A stretch of 40,200 bases of DNA from JAJYIW01 sp036787065 (GTDB taxonomy: Bacteria; Chloroflexota; Anaerolineae; Anaerolineales; Anaerolineaceae). Shown piece after piece: positions 15,725 through 24,249 of this stretch. Under the pieces are notes generated by a model. The model was given only the letters and a program-made list of their open reading frames with translations, did no database searches and had not been told where the DNA came from. The stretch spans positions 1-40,200 of the forward strand of contig DAIQPZ010000005.1 in the NCBI GenBank assembly GCA_036787065.1. Reading direction: 5' to 3'. A program made the position numbers and the translations under genes. Numbering within the stretch: the stretch's first letter is position 1; every line of letters begins with the position of its first letter.

Positions 15725-15827
15725 CAATCACTCTCCATTCAATCCATATGTTGGCTTTCACGTGGTCAAATCCGGTCTGAACAACTCATTTACGCCAGGT
15801 CGGGATAAGTGCGGTGGTATTGAAAAT

Positions 15828-15922
15828 GTCATGCTGAGGGCCGGTTTTTAACCCAAAGCATCTCTCCTTTTGATGAGTAGATCCTTCGCCGGTCCAACAA
15901 AGCCTGGGCCACTCAGGATGAC
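15828..15922. repeat. GTCATGCTGAG...CTCAGGATGAC inverted repeat
   Basis: Imperfect inverted repeat: GTCATGCTGAG (15828-15838) against CTCAGGATGAC (15912-15922), with AGATCCTTCGCCGG in between, in the 252-bp gap between the isomerase and the zinc dehydrogenase. This matches a widespread intergenic repeat type whose ends read GTCATNCTGAG / CTCAGNATGAC. The rest of this gap (15725-15976) holds a short TTTCACGTGG box like the flank of family A and no gene. Confidence 0.7.
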
Positions 15923-15976
15923 AAACCGCTCCATCAGACATTTTATGCTTTGACAGTTAATCCGAACTGACATTAA

Positions 15977-17020
15977 TTAAGGCTGCAAAACGACTTTGAA
16001 CGAACGCCCATTTTCGGCGGCTGCAAAGGCATCGCTGGCCTGACTCAAAGGGAAACGCAGGCTGACCAGGTCAGACAGGTCAACCCGGCCTGAGTTAACG
16101 ATCTCTGCCGCCTGGCAGCAGTCCGCCGTGCTGCAGGCGGTGGTAGCGGTAATAACCAGCTCTTTATAATGCACCAGGTTTGAATCGAAGTTGATTGTGG
16201 AGCGATCCTTGGGCAGGCCGCCAAAATAATTAATCCGCCCGCCAATCCCTGCCAGTTTCAACGCATCTTCCTGGGCCCGCTGGGCCGGAGCCGCGACAAT
16301 CACCACGTCCGCTCCCTGACTCGACGATTCTTCAGCGATGATGGCAGCCAGATCCTCAGAAAGTGGGTTGACCAGACGGTCTGCCCCCATGGCGCCGGCC
16401 TGAACCAGGCGAGTTGGATTGGGTTCGCTAACGATCACCCGTCCAGCGCCGCGCAGGTGGGCCAGCTTGGTGTGCATCATCCCAATCGGCCCGGCGCCCA
16501 TCACCAGCACCACCTCACCCGGGTGAATGCTCAAGGCATTTTGACCCCGCAGAACGCACGCAAACGGCTCAATTAGCGCCGCGACCGCCGGATCAACCTG
16601 GTCGCTGACCGGCATCAGGCAGCCTTGCTGGACCCCCGCCGCCGGGATACGCACGTATTCCGCAAAAGCGCCGTCCAGGGTGACACCAATGGCATCATAA
16701 TTTGCGCAGCGGTTATTGTTGCCCGTGACGCACTGGCGGCAGTGACCACAGCCGATGTTGGGGGCTACAAAAACGCGCTGTCCCTTATTCAGGCCAGCAA
16801 TGATTGGGTCAAGTTCTTCAAGGGTACCCACCACCTCATGACCGGGAATGCGCACCGTCCCCGCAGGATATTTGCGATGCCCACCATGAAAGATGCGCAG
16901 GTCTGTTCCACAAATACTGGCGCTGAGCACACGCACCAGGGCTTCCCCAGGACCCACCGCGGGCATGGGGACCTGTTCAACGCGTAGATCACCCGGACCA
17001 TGGTACACAGCAGCTAACAT
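15977..17020 (-). CDS. Zinc-dependent medium-chain dehydrogenase (sorbitol/L-iditol DH-like)
   Basis: 347 residues. The catalytic zinc region is 'SASICGTDLRIFHGGHRKYP...IPGHEVVG' (Cys, His-Glu), and the structural zinc is 'GCGHCRQCVTGNNNRCAN' with four Cys. The NAD domain has 'EVVLVMGAGPIGMMHTKLAHL' and an acidic 'VSEPNPTRL' pointing to NAD. It would oxidise a polyol or sugar at a secondary hydroxyl. ATG 17018-17020 lies within the end of the Gfo/Idh/MocA gene (7-bp overlap), with GGAGAAGGTGG upstream, so the two are coupled. Confidence 0.88.
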   Translation of the reverse strand: MLAAVYHGPGDLRVEQVPMPAVGPGEALVRVLSASICGTDLRIFHGGHRKYPAGTVRIPGHEVVGTLEELDPIIAGLNKGQRVFVAPNIGCGHCRQCVTGNNNRCANYDAIGVTLDGAFAEYVRIPAAGVQQGCLMPVSDQVDPAVAALIEPFACVLRGQNALSIHPGEVVLVMGAGPIGMMHTKLAHLRGAGRVIVSEPNPTRLVQAGAMGADRLVNPLSEDLAAIIAEESSSQGADVVIVAAPAQRAQEDALKLAGIGGRINYFGGLPKDRSTINFDSNLVHYKELVITATTACSTADCCQAAEIVNSGRVDLSDLVSLRFPLSQASDAFAAAENGRSFKVVLQP

Positions 17021-18081
17021 ACGCCACCTTCTCCATTCTCCGCAAAAATCTCGGCCAGCTTTACCGGGCGCTCCTCAAGGAATGAACGCGTCCCCGCGAG
17101 CACCCCCGCCACCGCCCAGCGGCCTTCATCACCGCCCACGCACGGGGTCGTGCCTGTGCGTATGCAGTCGATAAAATGCGCCATTTCATGAATGTAACCC
17201 CAGGCAAACCGCTCCGGCCAGGTTCGGAAGATGGGGGTGATCAGGCCCTGGTCACGGTTGGTGCACACCACGACAGCCTGGCCCCGCAGTTCCCCGATCG
17301 TCATGATGCCCAATTCGCCCACAATTTCGACCCGCGCATCGTAACCATAAGCGCACGGGCAGATGCCTGAAATGCTCCCCAACCCGCCCTTTTCAAAACG
17401 GATATTGACCAGGTCATTGTCATAGAAATGGGGTGTATCTACGTGATTGGCCGGGCCCTTGAAGTTGGCTACTTCCACATAAACCCGCTCGTAATTATCA
17501 GCCATCAACCAGCGCACGCAGTCCCAATCGTGGCTGTTGACTTCCGCCAGGGCGCCGTTGGACGTCTTCAAATCTCGCGCCCAGGCGGGTGGGAGGCCAG
17601 GGCCGTGAGTTAAGGACTTGACCATCATCGGCCGACCAATTTCACCCGCCTGGATACGTTTGGCGGCGGCGCTGAACTCGGGATCAAAGCGGCGCATAAA
17701 ACCCAACTGAAGCGCCACGCCTGCTTTGGCGGTGGCCGAGATGATCGCGTCGCATTCGGCCAGGTTGAGAGCCATCGGTTTTTCGAGGAATACATGCTTC
17801 CCGGCGCTGGCAGCCGTCACTGCCAACGTCGCGTGAGTGAAGGTGGGCGTGGTAATCACCACCGCCTCGAAGGTCGAATTTTCCAGCGCTTCTTCGAGAG
17901 AAACAAAGCGAGATGAAACCTCGACTCCAAATTCTTCTCCCATGCCATCTCTGGCCGGGCCCGATGTGTCCACCACAGCGACCAGTTGAGCCGACGGCAG
18001 GTGGTTTGCTAGACTGTTGGCATGCACTTTTCCGGCCCGGCCGGCGCCGACCAGGCAAACTCGGATCGGATGATTCTTCAA
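17014..18081 (-). CDS. Gfo/Idh/MocA family oxidoreductase
   Basis: 355 residues. The N-terminal Rossmann motif is 'RVCLVGAGRAGKVHANSL', then 'VVITTPTFTHATLAVTAASAGKHVFLEKPMALN' with the catalytic EKP Lys, and 'LQLGFMRRFDPEF' with the usual substrate-domain Arg. The C-terminal half contains 'EVNSHDWDCVRWL', whose H/D pair is characteristic of inositol-dehydrogenase-like members. It likely oxidises a sugar or cyclitol, or reduces the keto product. It is the first gene after repeat A3 and overlaps the zinc dehydrogenase. Confidence 0.9.
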   Translation of the reverse strand: MKNHPIRVCLVGAGRAGKVHANSLANHLPSAQLVAVVDTSGPARDGMGEEFGVEVSSRFVSLEEALENSTFEAVVITTPTFTHATLAVTAASAGKHVFLEKPMALNLAECDAIISATAKAGVALQLGFMRRFDPEFSAAAKRIQAGEIGRPMMVKSLTHGPGLPPAWARDLKTSNGALAEVNSHDWDCVRWLMADNYERVYVEVANFKGPANHVDTPHFYDNDLVNIRFEKGGLGSISGICPCAYGYDARVEIVGELGIMTIGELRGQAVVVCTNRDQGLITPIFRTWPERFAWGYIHEMAHFIDCIRTGTTPCVGGDEGRWAVAGVLAGTRSFLEERPVKLAEIFAENGEGGVC

Positions 18082-18103
18082 AATAGACTCCTTGTTTTAT
18101 TTA

Positions 18104-18218
18104 TTCTACTACTCAAGCTCTTGTGAAAAAGGCCCGAATTTGAGGTAATTGCGGGTGCTTCGCACCCGCAATTACCTCAAATTCGGGTTTTATTCATGTG
18201 AGTGTGAGCAGTAACATT
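18104..18218. repeat. Family A palindromic repeat, copy A3 (most complete)
   Basis: Perfect 26-bp arms 18133-18158 and 18162-18187 around TTC. Compared with A1 and A2, the arms read GGTAATTGCGGG instead of GGTGTTTGCGGG, and the right arm carries the matching changes. Both outer flanks are preserved: TACTACTCAAGCTCTTGTGA on the left mirrors TATTCATGTGAGTGTGAGCA and GTAACA on the right, so the whole element is a palindrome of roughly 115 bp. It begins at the stop codon of the FGGY kinase (18219); minus-strand RNA reads CCUUUUUC after the stem. Confidence 0.92.
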
Positions 18219-19763
18219 TTATTTTTTTGAGAGCAGCCGATAGGCGCTGCTCTGTGTTTGCTGCCATTGGATGTAACGCTCGATCATGGGCTGGTAAACC
18301 CGGGTCAATTCAGGCTGCGGGGCCACCTGACCACCTCGCCGCTCAAGGCTGGCTTCGGCTGCCCCAGCCAGATCAGAATACAACCCGACCGCGCGACCCG
18401 CGATCAGCGCGCAGCCCCAGGTGGCAAACTCGGCGCGCGCCAGGCGTTGGTAAGGCACGCCCAACACATTCGCCTTGATCTGGTTCCACAAGCCATTATT
18501 GGCTCCACCGCCAATCACGCGCGCTTCGATCAATTCCAGGTTTGGGATCAACCGGCGCAGAATTTTCAAGTAGAAAGCATATTCATAAGCCACACTCTCA
18601 AGGGCAGCGCGCAGGAAATGCGCCTGGGTATGCCCCCAGGTAAATCCCATCCAGGCGCCCCGCATGCCCGGATCGGCCGGGCAGATCCGCCCACCCAGGT
18701 GGGGTGAGAAATACAACCCATCCGCGCCTGGAGATACTTCCGCCGCCAGGCCAGCCATGGCATCGTACAGGTTATCTTCCAAAGGCTGCGGTTGGCCGCG
18801 CAGCGTGTTGAAAAAAGTATCCCGGAACCAGCGTTGGACCAACCCGCCCCCCGCGATATAGGCGAGAGGCAGCCACAAACCGGGGATTACCGAATGCATG
18901 GTCAGCAGCGCCCGATTTTCAACGTCGGCAGTAAAGCAGCTGGTGCAGCCGGCCAGGACGGCCGCAGTACCGGCGGTATCCAGCAGCATCCCAGGCCGGA
19001 CAATACCTGCGCCGAGGGCGCCAGCCGCCGTATCGCCCGCGCCCGCGGCAATGGGGGTGCCCGGCGCCAGGCCAAAGTCGACGCCCCCCTTTTCGGTCAC
19101 CTCGCCAATCACGTCCCAGGGGCACACGATGCGCGGCAGCTTATCGGGATCGATTCCCAAAAGGTGCACCAACTCTGGTGACCAGGCAACCGCCTGAGCG
19201 TCCGCCATGGCTGAAAAATGGATAAACGTGTGGTCGATGAAGGCCTGGCCGGCATTCAAACCCGCCAACCGCCCGGCCACATAACCGGCCGGCATGATAA
19301 ATTTGGCCACGCGCTGGTAGCTGTGCGGCGCCTCATTTTTCCACCACATCATCTTAGGCCCATGATCGACGGTGGGCGGGCAGCCGGTGAGCCGGGTGAT
19401 CTTTTCACCCGCCTGGCGATCGAGCGCTTCGATATACGGCTGGCAGCGACTATCTAACCAGGAATCAAAACGAGTGGCGGGTTGGAACTCCGCGTCGACC
19501 GAGCCCACCCCCGCCATCTGGCTGTCGAAGGCGATCGCCGCCACATCCCGTGGAGAGACACCCGACGTCGCCAGGCAGCGGCGTACGGTGGTCGCGGCGG
19601 AGGTGTAGAAGTCGTCATTTTCCTGCTCGACCGCGCCAGGCGCAGGGTAATACAACGGTACTTCCGCGCTGGCCTCCGCAACCAGGGACCCATCGATATG
19701 GTAGAGCGCGGCTTTCGTTGCGCTCGTTCCCAAATCAACACCGACCAAATAGCTTTTTACCAT
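18219..19763 (-). CDS. FGGY-family carbohydrate kinase (diverged)
   Basis: 514 residues from ATG 19761-19763, one base after the stop of the upstream dehydrogenase. The start 'YLVGVDLGTSATKAALYH' is the phosphate-1 loop of ASKHA kinases. 'GAGDTAAGALGAGIVRPGMLLDTAGTAAV' (about residues 250-280) is phosphate-2 with the catalytic Asp, and 'ARVIGGGANNGLWNQIKANVLG' is the adenosine motif. Near residue 80 it has DSQMAG where xylulokinases have SGQMHG, so the substrate pocket is altered. It phosphorylates a ketose, polyol or sugar acid not identifiable from the sequence. Confidence 0.88.
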   Translation of the reverse strand: MVKSYLVGVDLGTSATKAALYHIDGSLVAEASAEVPLYYPAPGAVEQENDDFYTSAATTVRRCLATSGVSPRDVAAIAFDSQMAGVGSVDAEFQPATRFDSWLDSRCQPYIEALDRQAGEKITRLTGCPPTVDHGPKMMWWKNEAPHSYQRVAKFIMPAGYVAGRLAGLNAGQAFIDHTFIHFSAMADAQAVAWSPELVHLLGIDPDKLPRIVCPWDVIGEVTEKGGVDFGLAPGTPIAAGAGDTAAGALGAGIVRPGMLLDTAGTAAVLAGCTSCFTADVENRALLTMHSVIPGLWLPLAYIAGGGLVQRWFRDTFFNTLRGQPQPLEDNLYDAMAGLAAEVSPGADGLYFSPHLGGRICPADPGMRGAWMGFTWGHTQAHFLRAALESVAYEYAFYLKILRRLIPNLELIEARVIGGGANNGLWNQIKANVLGVPYQRLARAEFATWGCALIAGRAVGLYSDLAGAAEASLERRGGQVAPQPELTRVYQPMIERYIQWQQTQSSAYRLLSKK

Positions 19764-19764
19764 T

Positions 19765-20787
19765 TTATTCGTGAATGTCGATGAAGACCTTGAGCGATTT
19801 TTCACCCTGGGCTTCAATGAAGTGGTAGGCTTCCAGGTAATCGTCCATGGCGAAATGTTTGGAAATCAAGGGGGCGGTGACCACGCCACCGGAAGCAATC
19901 AGTTCCACTGCGCGCAGGTAGTCGCCGCGTTGGTACATCAATGTGCCGCGCAAGGTCAATTCGCGGTCCTGGACCAATCCCAGATCGACACGCGGTTTTT
20001 CGCCAAACACCCCAACCATCACAATCGTCCCGCCTTTTTGGATGGTTGAGATGGCTGAAGTCATGGTCGGCTCAACGCCCACGCATTCCAGGGCCACATC
20101 AAAGCCAGCCTTGCCAAAAACTCGCTCCGAAGCCTGGTCCAGAGTCTCTTCACGGGCATTGCACGTGGCGGTCACACCAGACTGGCGCGCTATATCCAGG
20201 CGATAAGCACTTAAATCGTTGATCAGCACATTGGCGCCCGATTGGCGCGCCGTTTGCGCGACCAGGTTGCCGATGGGTCCCGCGCCCATAACGGCTACAT
20301 TTTTTCCCCGGATCGGACCTGCCTTTGAAACCGCGTGGACTGCCACAGACAGGGGTTCCACCAACGCGCCCTGCTCGAAGGAAAAATTCTCCGGCAGGAG
20401 GATAATGCTGTCGGCGCGGGTCACCCAAAATTCCTGGGCGCAGCCTGGTGCCTGGAAGCCCTGCACTTTTAAATGGTCACAAATGTGATAGTCGCCGCGC
20501 TTACACGGGGCGCACTCGCCACAAACAATCTGCGGCATTGAGGTCACCTTGGCTCCCTGGGCCAACCCGATGACACCTGCCCCAATGTCTTTCACCGTGG
20601 CAGAAAATTCGTGACCTTGAACCACCGGATAACTGGTGTAAGGATGCTTGCCATGGTAAACATGGATGTCCGATCCGCACACGCCGATACGCTGGATCTC
20701 GAGCAGCACTTCACCCGGACCTGGAGTAGGTATAGAAACATCGTGAATTTCGATCTTACCTGGTGCAGTCATAACCGCCTGTTTCAT
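19765..20787 (-). CDS. Zinc-binding medium-chain dehydrogenase (threonine/sorbitol DH-like)
   Basis: 340 residues from ATG 20785-20787 (AAGGAGA upstream); the reading continues upstream to 20895 only as out-of-family sequence. The catalytic zinc site is 'GVCGSDIHVYHGKHPYTSYPVVQGHEFSA' and the structural zinc 'CGECAPCKRGDYHICDH'. The NAD domain is 'GKNVAVMGAGPIGNLVAQTARQ' followed by 'VLINDLSAYRLDIARQ' (acidic, NAD). It differs from the dehydrogenase at 15977 throughout, so the island carries two distinct MDR enzymes. A double hairpin (20818-20873) precedes it. Confidence 0.88.
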   Translation of the reverse strand: MKQAVMTAPGKIEIHDVSIPTPGPGEVLLEIQRIGVCGSDIHVYHGKHPYTSYPVVQGHEFSATVKDIGAGVIGLAQGAKVTSMPQIVCGECAPCKRGDYHICDHLKVQGFQAPGCAQEFWVTRADSIILLPENFSFEQGALVEPLSVAVHAVSKAGPIRGKNVAVMGAGPIGNLVAQTARQSGANVLINDLSAYRLDIARQSGVTATCNAREETLDQASERVFGKAGFDVALECVGVEPTMTSAISTIQKGGTIVMVGVFGEKPRVDLGLVQDRELTLRGTLMYQRGDYLRAVELIASGGVVTAPLISKHFAMDDYLEAYHFIEAQGEKSLKVFIDIHE

Positions 20788-20817
20788 TAGGTTTTCTCCT
20801 TGACTGATTATTTTTAA

Positions 20818-20873
20818 ACGAGACTTTCCTAAGTCTCGTAAACTCACCCTGCCTCGACTCTTCCCAGGCAGGG
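20818..20873. promoter_or_regulatory. Tandem hairpins in the SDR-dehydrogenase gap
   Basis: Two clean stems in a 94-bp intergenic gap within a same-strand run: ACGAGACTT/AAGTCTCGT (20818-20839, four-base loop) and CCCTGCCT/AGGCAGGG (20847-20873). For minus-strand RNA the downstream stem is followed by UUUAAAAAUAAUC, which is a poor terminator. RNA processing, stability control or partial attenuation is more likely. Confidence 0.55.
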
Positions 20874-20881
20874 GGATTGTT

Positions 20882-21676
20882 TCAGGGAACCACATTCAAC
20901 CAGCCGCCGTCCACGTAATACGTGGAACCGACGCAGTAGCTGGATCGCGGCGAGCACAGGAACACGAAGAAATCTGCCAGCTCTTCGGGTGTGGCAAATC
21001 GGCCGATAGGGGTCAGTTCCTTGGCCAGCTTATCCAGGTATTGATCGGCAGTCTGACCGGTACCGGCAGTGAGCTGCCCGGCAGTCTTTTTCCAATCGGG
21101 GGTCAAGATTAACCCGGGATTGATGCAGTTGACGCGGATGTTATCCTTGATCAACTCGTTCGCCAGGCATTTGGAAAACATCATCAGAGCGGCCTTGGTG
21201 GTGTTATAAATCGGTTCATAAAATAACGGCTGTTTGGCGCAGATCGAAGCATTGTTGATCACAATCCCGCCTCCCCGCCGGCGCATACCTGGGACAAGAC
21301 CACGCGCGAGGCGCACCGCTGCCATGACGTGCAGGTCCCAGTAATACTGCCATTTCTCGTCCGGGGCTTCCACCACAGTTTCATTGCTGCCCGTGCCGGC
21401 GTTATTGATCAAAATATCCGCCCCGCCAAAGGCTTTTTCAGTCTCAGCCACAACTTTTTCAATCTCTTCAGCCTTTGACACATCTGCCACGATGCCAATC
21501 GTTTTGACCCCATAATCCACGGCGATTTGATCGGCTTGCTGAGCCAGGCGCTCTTCGTGCCGGGCAACCAATGCCAGGTGAACACCTTCTTTGGCCAATG
21601 CCTGAGCTACTGCCAGGCCAATACCCACGCTGCCTCCAGAGATTACACACACTTTATCTTTAAGCTGCATATCCAT
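20882..21676 (-). CDS. SDR-family oxidoreductase
   Basis: 264 residues, a classical short-chain dehydrogenase. The cofactor motif is 'VCVISGGSVGIGLAVAQAL', then 'DILINNAGTGSNE', the catalytic Ser in 'IVINNASICAK', Y-x3-K in 'YNTTKAALMMFSK', and the C-terminal 'YYVDGGWLNVVP' substrate-side tail. 'ALVARHEERL' after beta-2 suggests NADP (Arg-rich), which would make it a reductase. GGAGG sits before ATG 21674-21676. It is 19 bp downstream of the xylulokinase-like gene. Possible roles are keto-gluconate reductase or polyol dehydrogenase. Confidence 0.9.
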   Translation of the reverse strand: MDMQLKDKVCVISGGSVGIGLAVAQALAKEGVHLALVARHEERLAQQADQIAVDYGVKTIGIVADVSKAEEIEKVVAETEKAFGGADILINNAGTGSNETVVEAPDEKWQYYWDLHVMAAVRLARGLVPGMRRRGGGIVINNASICAKQPLFYEPIYNTTKAALMMFSKCLANELIKDNIRVNCINPGLILTPDWKKTAGQLTAGTGQTADQYLDKLAKELTPIGRFATPEELADFFVFLCSPRSSYCVGSTYYVDGGWLNVVP

Positions 21677-21695
21677 TTCGGATCCTCCTTATTGG

Positions 21696-23225
21696 TTAAC
21701 TCTTCTCCAGATCAGCATACAATGGTTCGAGCGCTGAATAGGTGCGGTTAAAAAGTGAATACATCCGGTCATAGAGTGGTTTGAGCGCCAGGTTCGGGTT
21801 GACCACGTCCACGATGGGCGTCAGCGCTTCGGCGATGCTGAAATCTTTAAAAATGCCAACCCCAACGCCCCCGGCCAGCGCCGCGCCCAGTGAGGTGGCC
21901 TCAGCCAGCAAAGCCGGGCGGAGTATGGGTTTGCCGTAAATATCCGCCATGATCTGGCGCCAGACCCGCCCATTAGCCCCACCACCAATGGCACGCATGG
22001 CTTCGATATGCGCTCCCTGGTCCTCAAAGGCTTCGAGGATGACACGTAAATTAAAGGTGATGCCTTCCAGGGTGGCGCGGATAATATCCGCCCGGTTGTG
22101 CGACATGGTCAACCCAAAATAAGCCCCGCGCGCATTTGGATTCCAGCGTGGGCTGCGCTCGCCTAATAAATAGGGGAGAAAGAGCAGCCCGTTTGCGCCG
22201 GGCTTGGACGCCTCCGCCTGGAGGTTCATCAACTCGTATGGGCTCAGGTTTAGACGTTCGGCGGCCTCTTTTTCCGGTAAACAGAAAGTATCACGAAGCC
22301 ATTGGTAAGAGCCCCCTGCGGACTGCATGGTGCCGGTGGGTGTGAACAGATCGGGCACAAGATGCGCGAAGGTAAAGGTGCGCATGGTCGGGTCGTAAAC
22401 CGGCTCACGCGTGGCGATACCGATCCATGAAGAGGAGCCCAGATAGTTATACGCCGCACCTTCGCGTACTACCCCAGCGCCGGTAGCTGCGCATGGGCCA
22501 TCACCCCCACCGATGACCACTGGCGTGCCAGGCGCCAGACCGATCTCACTCGCCGCGCGGATGGACACCTCACCCACCACATCGGTCGAAGGGTGCAGGT
22601 CGGGCAGCCGGTCCCGGTCCAGTTTTATCGCATCCAGGATGGTTGGCGACCAATCCCTGGCTTTTAAATCATACAGGTTCATGCCCGAGGCATCCGAATA
22701 ATCGGTGACGAATTGTCCGGTCAAGCGAGCTACGATGAAATCCTTGGCATGTAAGAATTTATGCGCCTGGGCAAACAACTCGGGCTCGTGATCGCGCACC
22801 CACATGATCTTGGCAGCCGAATAAGAAGGGCTGGCCCGGTGACCGGTGATCTGGTAAACCGCCTGGCTTCCAACGCGTTCGATCAACTGGTCCGCCTCTG
22901 CCATCGCGCGCGTATCCGCCCAGATGATGGCATGCCGAAGGGGCCTTACCTGGCGGTCAACCGGCACACAGCCCATCATCTGCCCGCTGAATACGATGCA
23001 AGCGATCTCAGCGGGCGCCACGTGCTGCGTGGCTAAAAGCGCCTGGGTCGATGCGCAGACAGCGTTCCACCAATCTTCAGGATTTTGTTCAACGGTGTTT
23101 GGGCGCGGGTAATCGGTCTGATACCCCGAAAAAGTGCTGACGCGGGCGTTTCCCTCGCTATCAAATAGCGACGCTTTGTCACCGGTGGTGCCAAGATCGT
23201 GAGCAAGGATTAATTTAGCTCCCAT
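21696..23225 (-). CDS. xylB: FGGY-family kinase, xylulokinase-like
   Basis: 509 residues. 'LILAHDLGTTGDKASLFD' (phosphate-1), 'CIVFSGQMMGCVPVDRQ' (xylulokinases usually have SGQMHG), 'HAIIWADTRA', 'GGGDGPCAATGAGVVREG' (catalytic Asp) and 'MRAIGGGANGRVWRQIMADIYGKPI' (adenosine motif) give the full FGGY order. It is closest in style to XylB, which phosphorylates D-xylulose for the pentose phosphate pathway. The His-to-Met change next to the substrate leaves another pentulose or hexulose possible. It is the first enzyme gene after the GntR regulator (64-bp gap), with GGAG before ATG 23225. Confidence 0.85.
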   Translation of the reverse strand: MGAKLILAHDLGTTGDKASLFDSEGNARVSTFSGYQTDYPRPNTVEQNPEDWWNAVCASTQALLATQHVAPAEIACIVFSGQMMGCVPVDRQVRPLRHAIIWADTRAMAEADQLIERVGSQAVYQITGHRASPSYSAAKIMWVRDHEPELFAQAHKFLHAKDFIVARLTGQFVTDYSDASGMNLYDLKARDWSPTILDAIKLDRDRLPDLHPSTDVVGEVSIRAASEIGLAPGTPVVIGGGDGPCAATGAGVVREGAAYNYLGSSSWIGIATREPVYDPTMRTFTFAHLVPDLFTPTGTMQSAGGSYQWLRDTFCLPEKEAAERLNLSPYELMNLQAEASKPGANGLLFLPYLLGERSPRWNPNARGAYFGLTMSHNRADIIRATLEGITFNLRVILEAFEDQGAHIEAMRAIGGGANGRVWRQIMADIYGKPILRPALLAEATSLGAALAGGVGVGIFKDFSIAEALTPIVDVVNPNLALKPLYDRMYSLFNRTYSALEPLYADLEKS

Positions 23226-23289
23226 CAGGGTTCTCCATTGAACGACAAACGGCCTAAGCCTGTTTCAGTTTCAGGCCAGGATCCCAAGG

Positions 23290-24072
23290 TCAAACCCGCG
23301 GTTCACGCACTCGAATGAGCTCCGCTTCAAAGCGGGAACGGTCACCCCGGTGCAGGGCGTGGTAATACTCCAACGGCGTGCCATCCTCAAGGTAACTGAC
23401 ACTGTCCAGCAGCATAAGCGGGGCGCCCACTTCCACCTGCAGAAAACCTGCTTCGTAAGGGCTGGCGGCTACCGCTTCTAAAAAACGGTGACCTCGTGCA
23501 ATCACCAACCCCAAACGCTGCTCGAGGAGGGCATACAAAGATTGGTTGGATAAATCCAGGTCTAGCAGCTCTTTACACAGCGGGTATGGGAGATAGGTGG
23601 TTACAAGAACCAGCGGTTCATTTTGGACAAACCGCAAACGCTCAATTTCGACCACCGTTTGGCCCGGCGGTAAACCCAAATAGCCTGCTACCCTGGGTAA
23701 AGCCGGAGCCTGAACCTGTTTGAGGATCCGGCTGGTCGGTGGATATCCACGTTCTGACATATCCTGAAAAAAACCGGTCAACTTTTGCGCCAGACCCTCG
23801 ACGATCTTGGGCTCAGCCACAAAAGTGCCTTTACCCTTGCGTCGGCTGATTAAACCTTCGTACTCAAGCTCATCCAACGCCTGGCGGATCACCGTCCGGC
23901 TGACCGAAAAAATCGCGCACAGGTCCGTTTCACCCGGCAGTTGGTTGCCTGGTTTGAGCTGTCCATGCCCGATGCTTTCCTTCAATACCTCTTTTACCTG
24001 GGCATAATACGGCACAGGGCTGTTAAGGTTGATGGCTTTTAGCACAAAGGCCTGGTCAGCGGAATTTGACAT
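23290..24072 (-). CDS. GntR-family regulator with UTRA domain (HutC/FarR subfamily)
   Basis: 260 residues from ATG 24070-24072. The winged helix spans about residues 15-85: 'YYAQVKEVLKESIGHGQLKPGNQLPGETDLCAIFSVSRTVIRQALDELEYEGLISRRKGKGTFVAEP' in essence, with SRTVIRQAL as recognition helix. The UTRA effector domain follows ('VVEIERLRFVQNEPLVLVTTYLP', 'LLDSVSYLEDGTPLEYYHALHRGD'). The effector is probably a phosphosugar. It is divergent from the DUF5107 gene and leads the minus-strand catabolic run. An upstream ATG at 24117 overlaps a palindromic operator-like site at the promoter and is less likely, but neither start has a strong ribosome site. Confidence 0.9.
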   Translation of the reverse strand: MSNSADQAFVLKAINLNSPVPYYAQVKEVLKESIGHGQLKPGNQLPGETDLCAIFSVSRTVIRQALDELEYEGLISRRKGKGTFVAEPKIVEGLAQKLTGFFQDMSERGYPPTSRILKQVQAPALPRVAGYLGLPPGQTVVEIERLRFVQNEPLVLVTTYLPYPLCKELLDLDLSNQSLYALLEQRLGLVIARGHRFLEAVAASPYEAGFLQVEVGAPLMLLDSVSYLEDGTPLEYYHALHRGDRSRFEAELIRVREPRV

Positions 24073-24117
24073 ACAGAGACGTTTCGCAAGGGAAGTGTAA
24101 AGAGCTAGACTTATCAT

Positions 24118-24131
24118 CCTGTCATTACAGG
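24118..24131. promoter_or_regulatory. Palindromic operator-like site at the GntR promoter
   Basis: CCTGTCATTACAGG is a perfect 5-4-5 inverted repeat covering the expected start point of the GntR transcript. The half-site CCTGTCA recurs at 24156-24162, over the -35 box, as part of TGTC-N6-GACA (24158-24171). This is well placed for autorepression by the GntR protein. Confidence 0.55.
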
Positions 24132-24134
24132 TTT

Positions 24135-24163
24135 ATTGTAGCACGGGGTACAGCTCCTGTCAA
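24135..24163 (-). promoter_or_regulatory. Sigma-70-type promoter for the GntR gene
   Basis: On the minus strand TTGACA (24158-24163), a 17-bp spacer and TACAAT (24135-24140). This is the best consensus promoter in the window. The predicted start near 24128 falls inside the palindromic site. Confidence 0.75.
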
Positions 24164-24226
24164 TTCGGACAATTATTCATTACCGAGGACCTTTATTCCT
24201 TGCTCGAATCCCTCGCATGGATGAGA

Positions 24227-24246
24227 AGTGCTTATCAGTGCTTATC
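24227..24246 (+). promoter_or_regulatory. Tandem 10-bp direct repeat upstream of the DUF5107 promoter
   Basis: AGTGCTTATC occurs twice in direct succession (24227-24236 and 24237-24246), a period close to one helical turn, ending three bases before the -35 box of the plus-strand promoter. The position fits an activator or repressor site. Confidence 0.5.
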
Positions 24247-24249
24247 ATA

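Noticed and set aside
4597..18187. Repeated hairpins as a CRISPR array
   Set aside because: Copies are thousands of bases apart, separated by genes, and palindromic well beyond CRISPR repeat length; there are no regular spacers and no cas genes.
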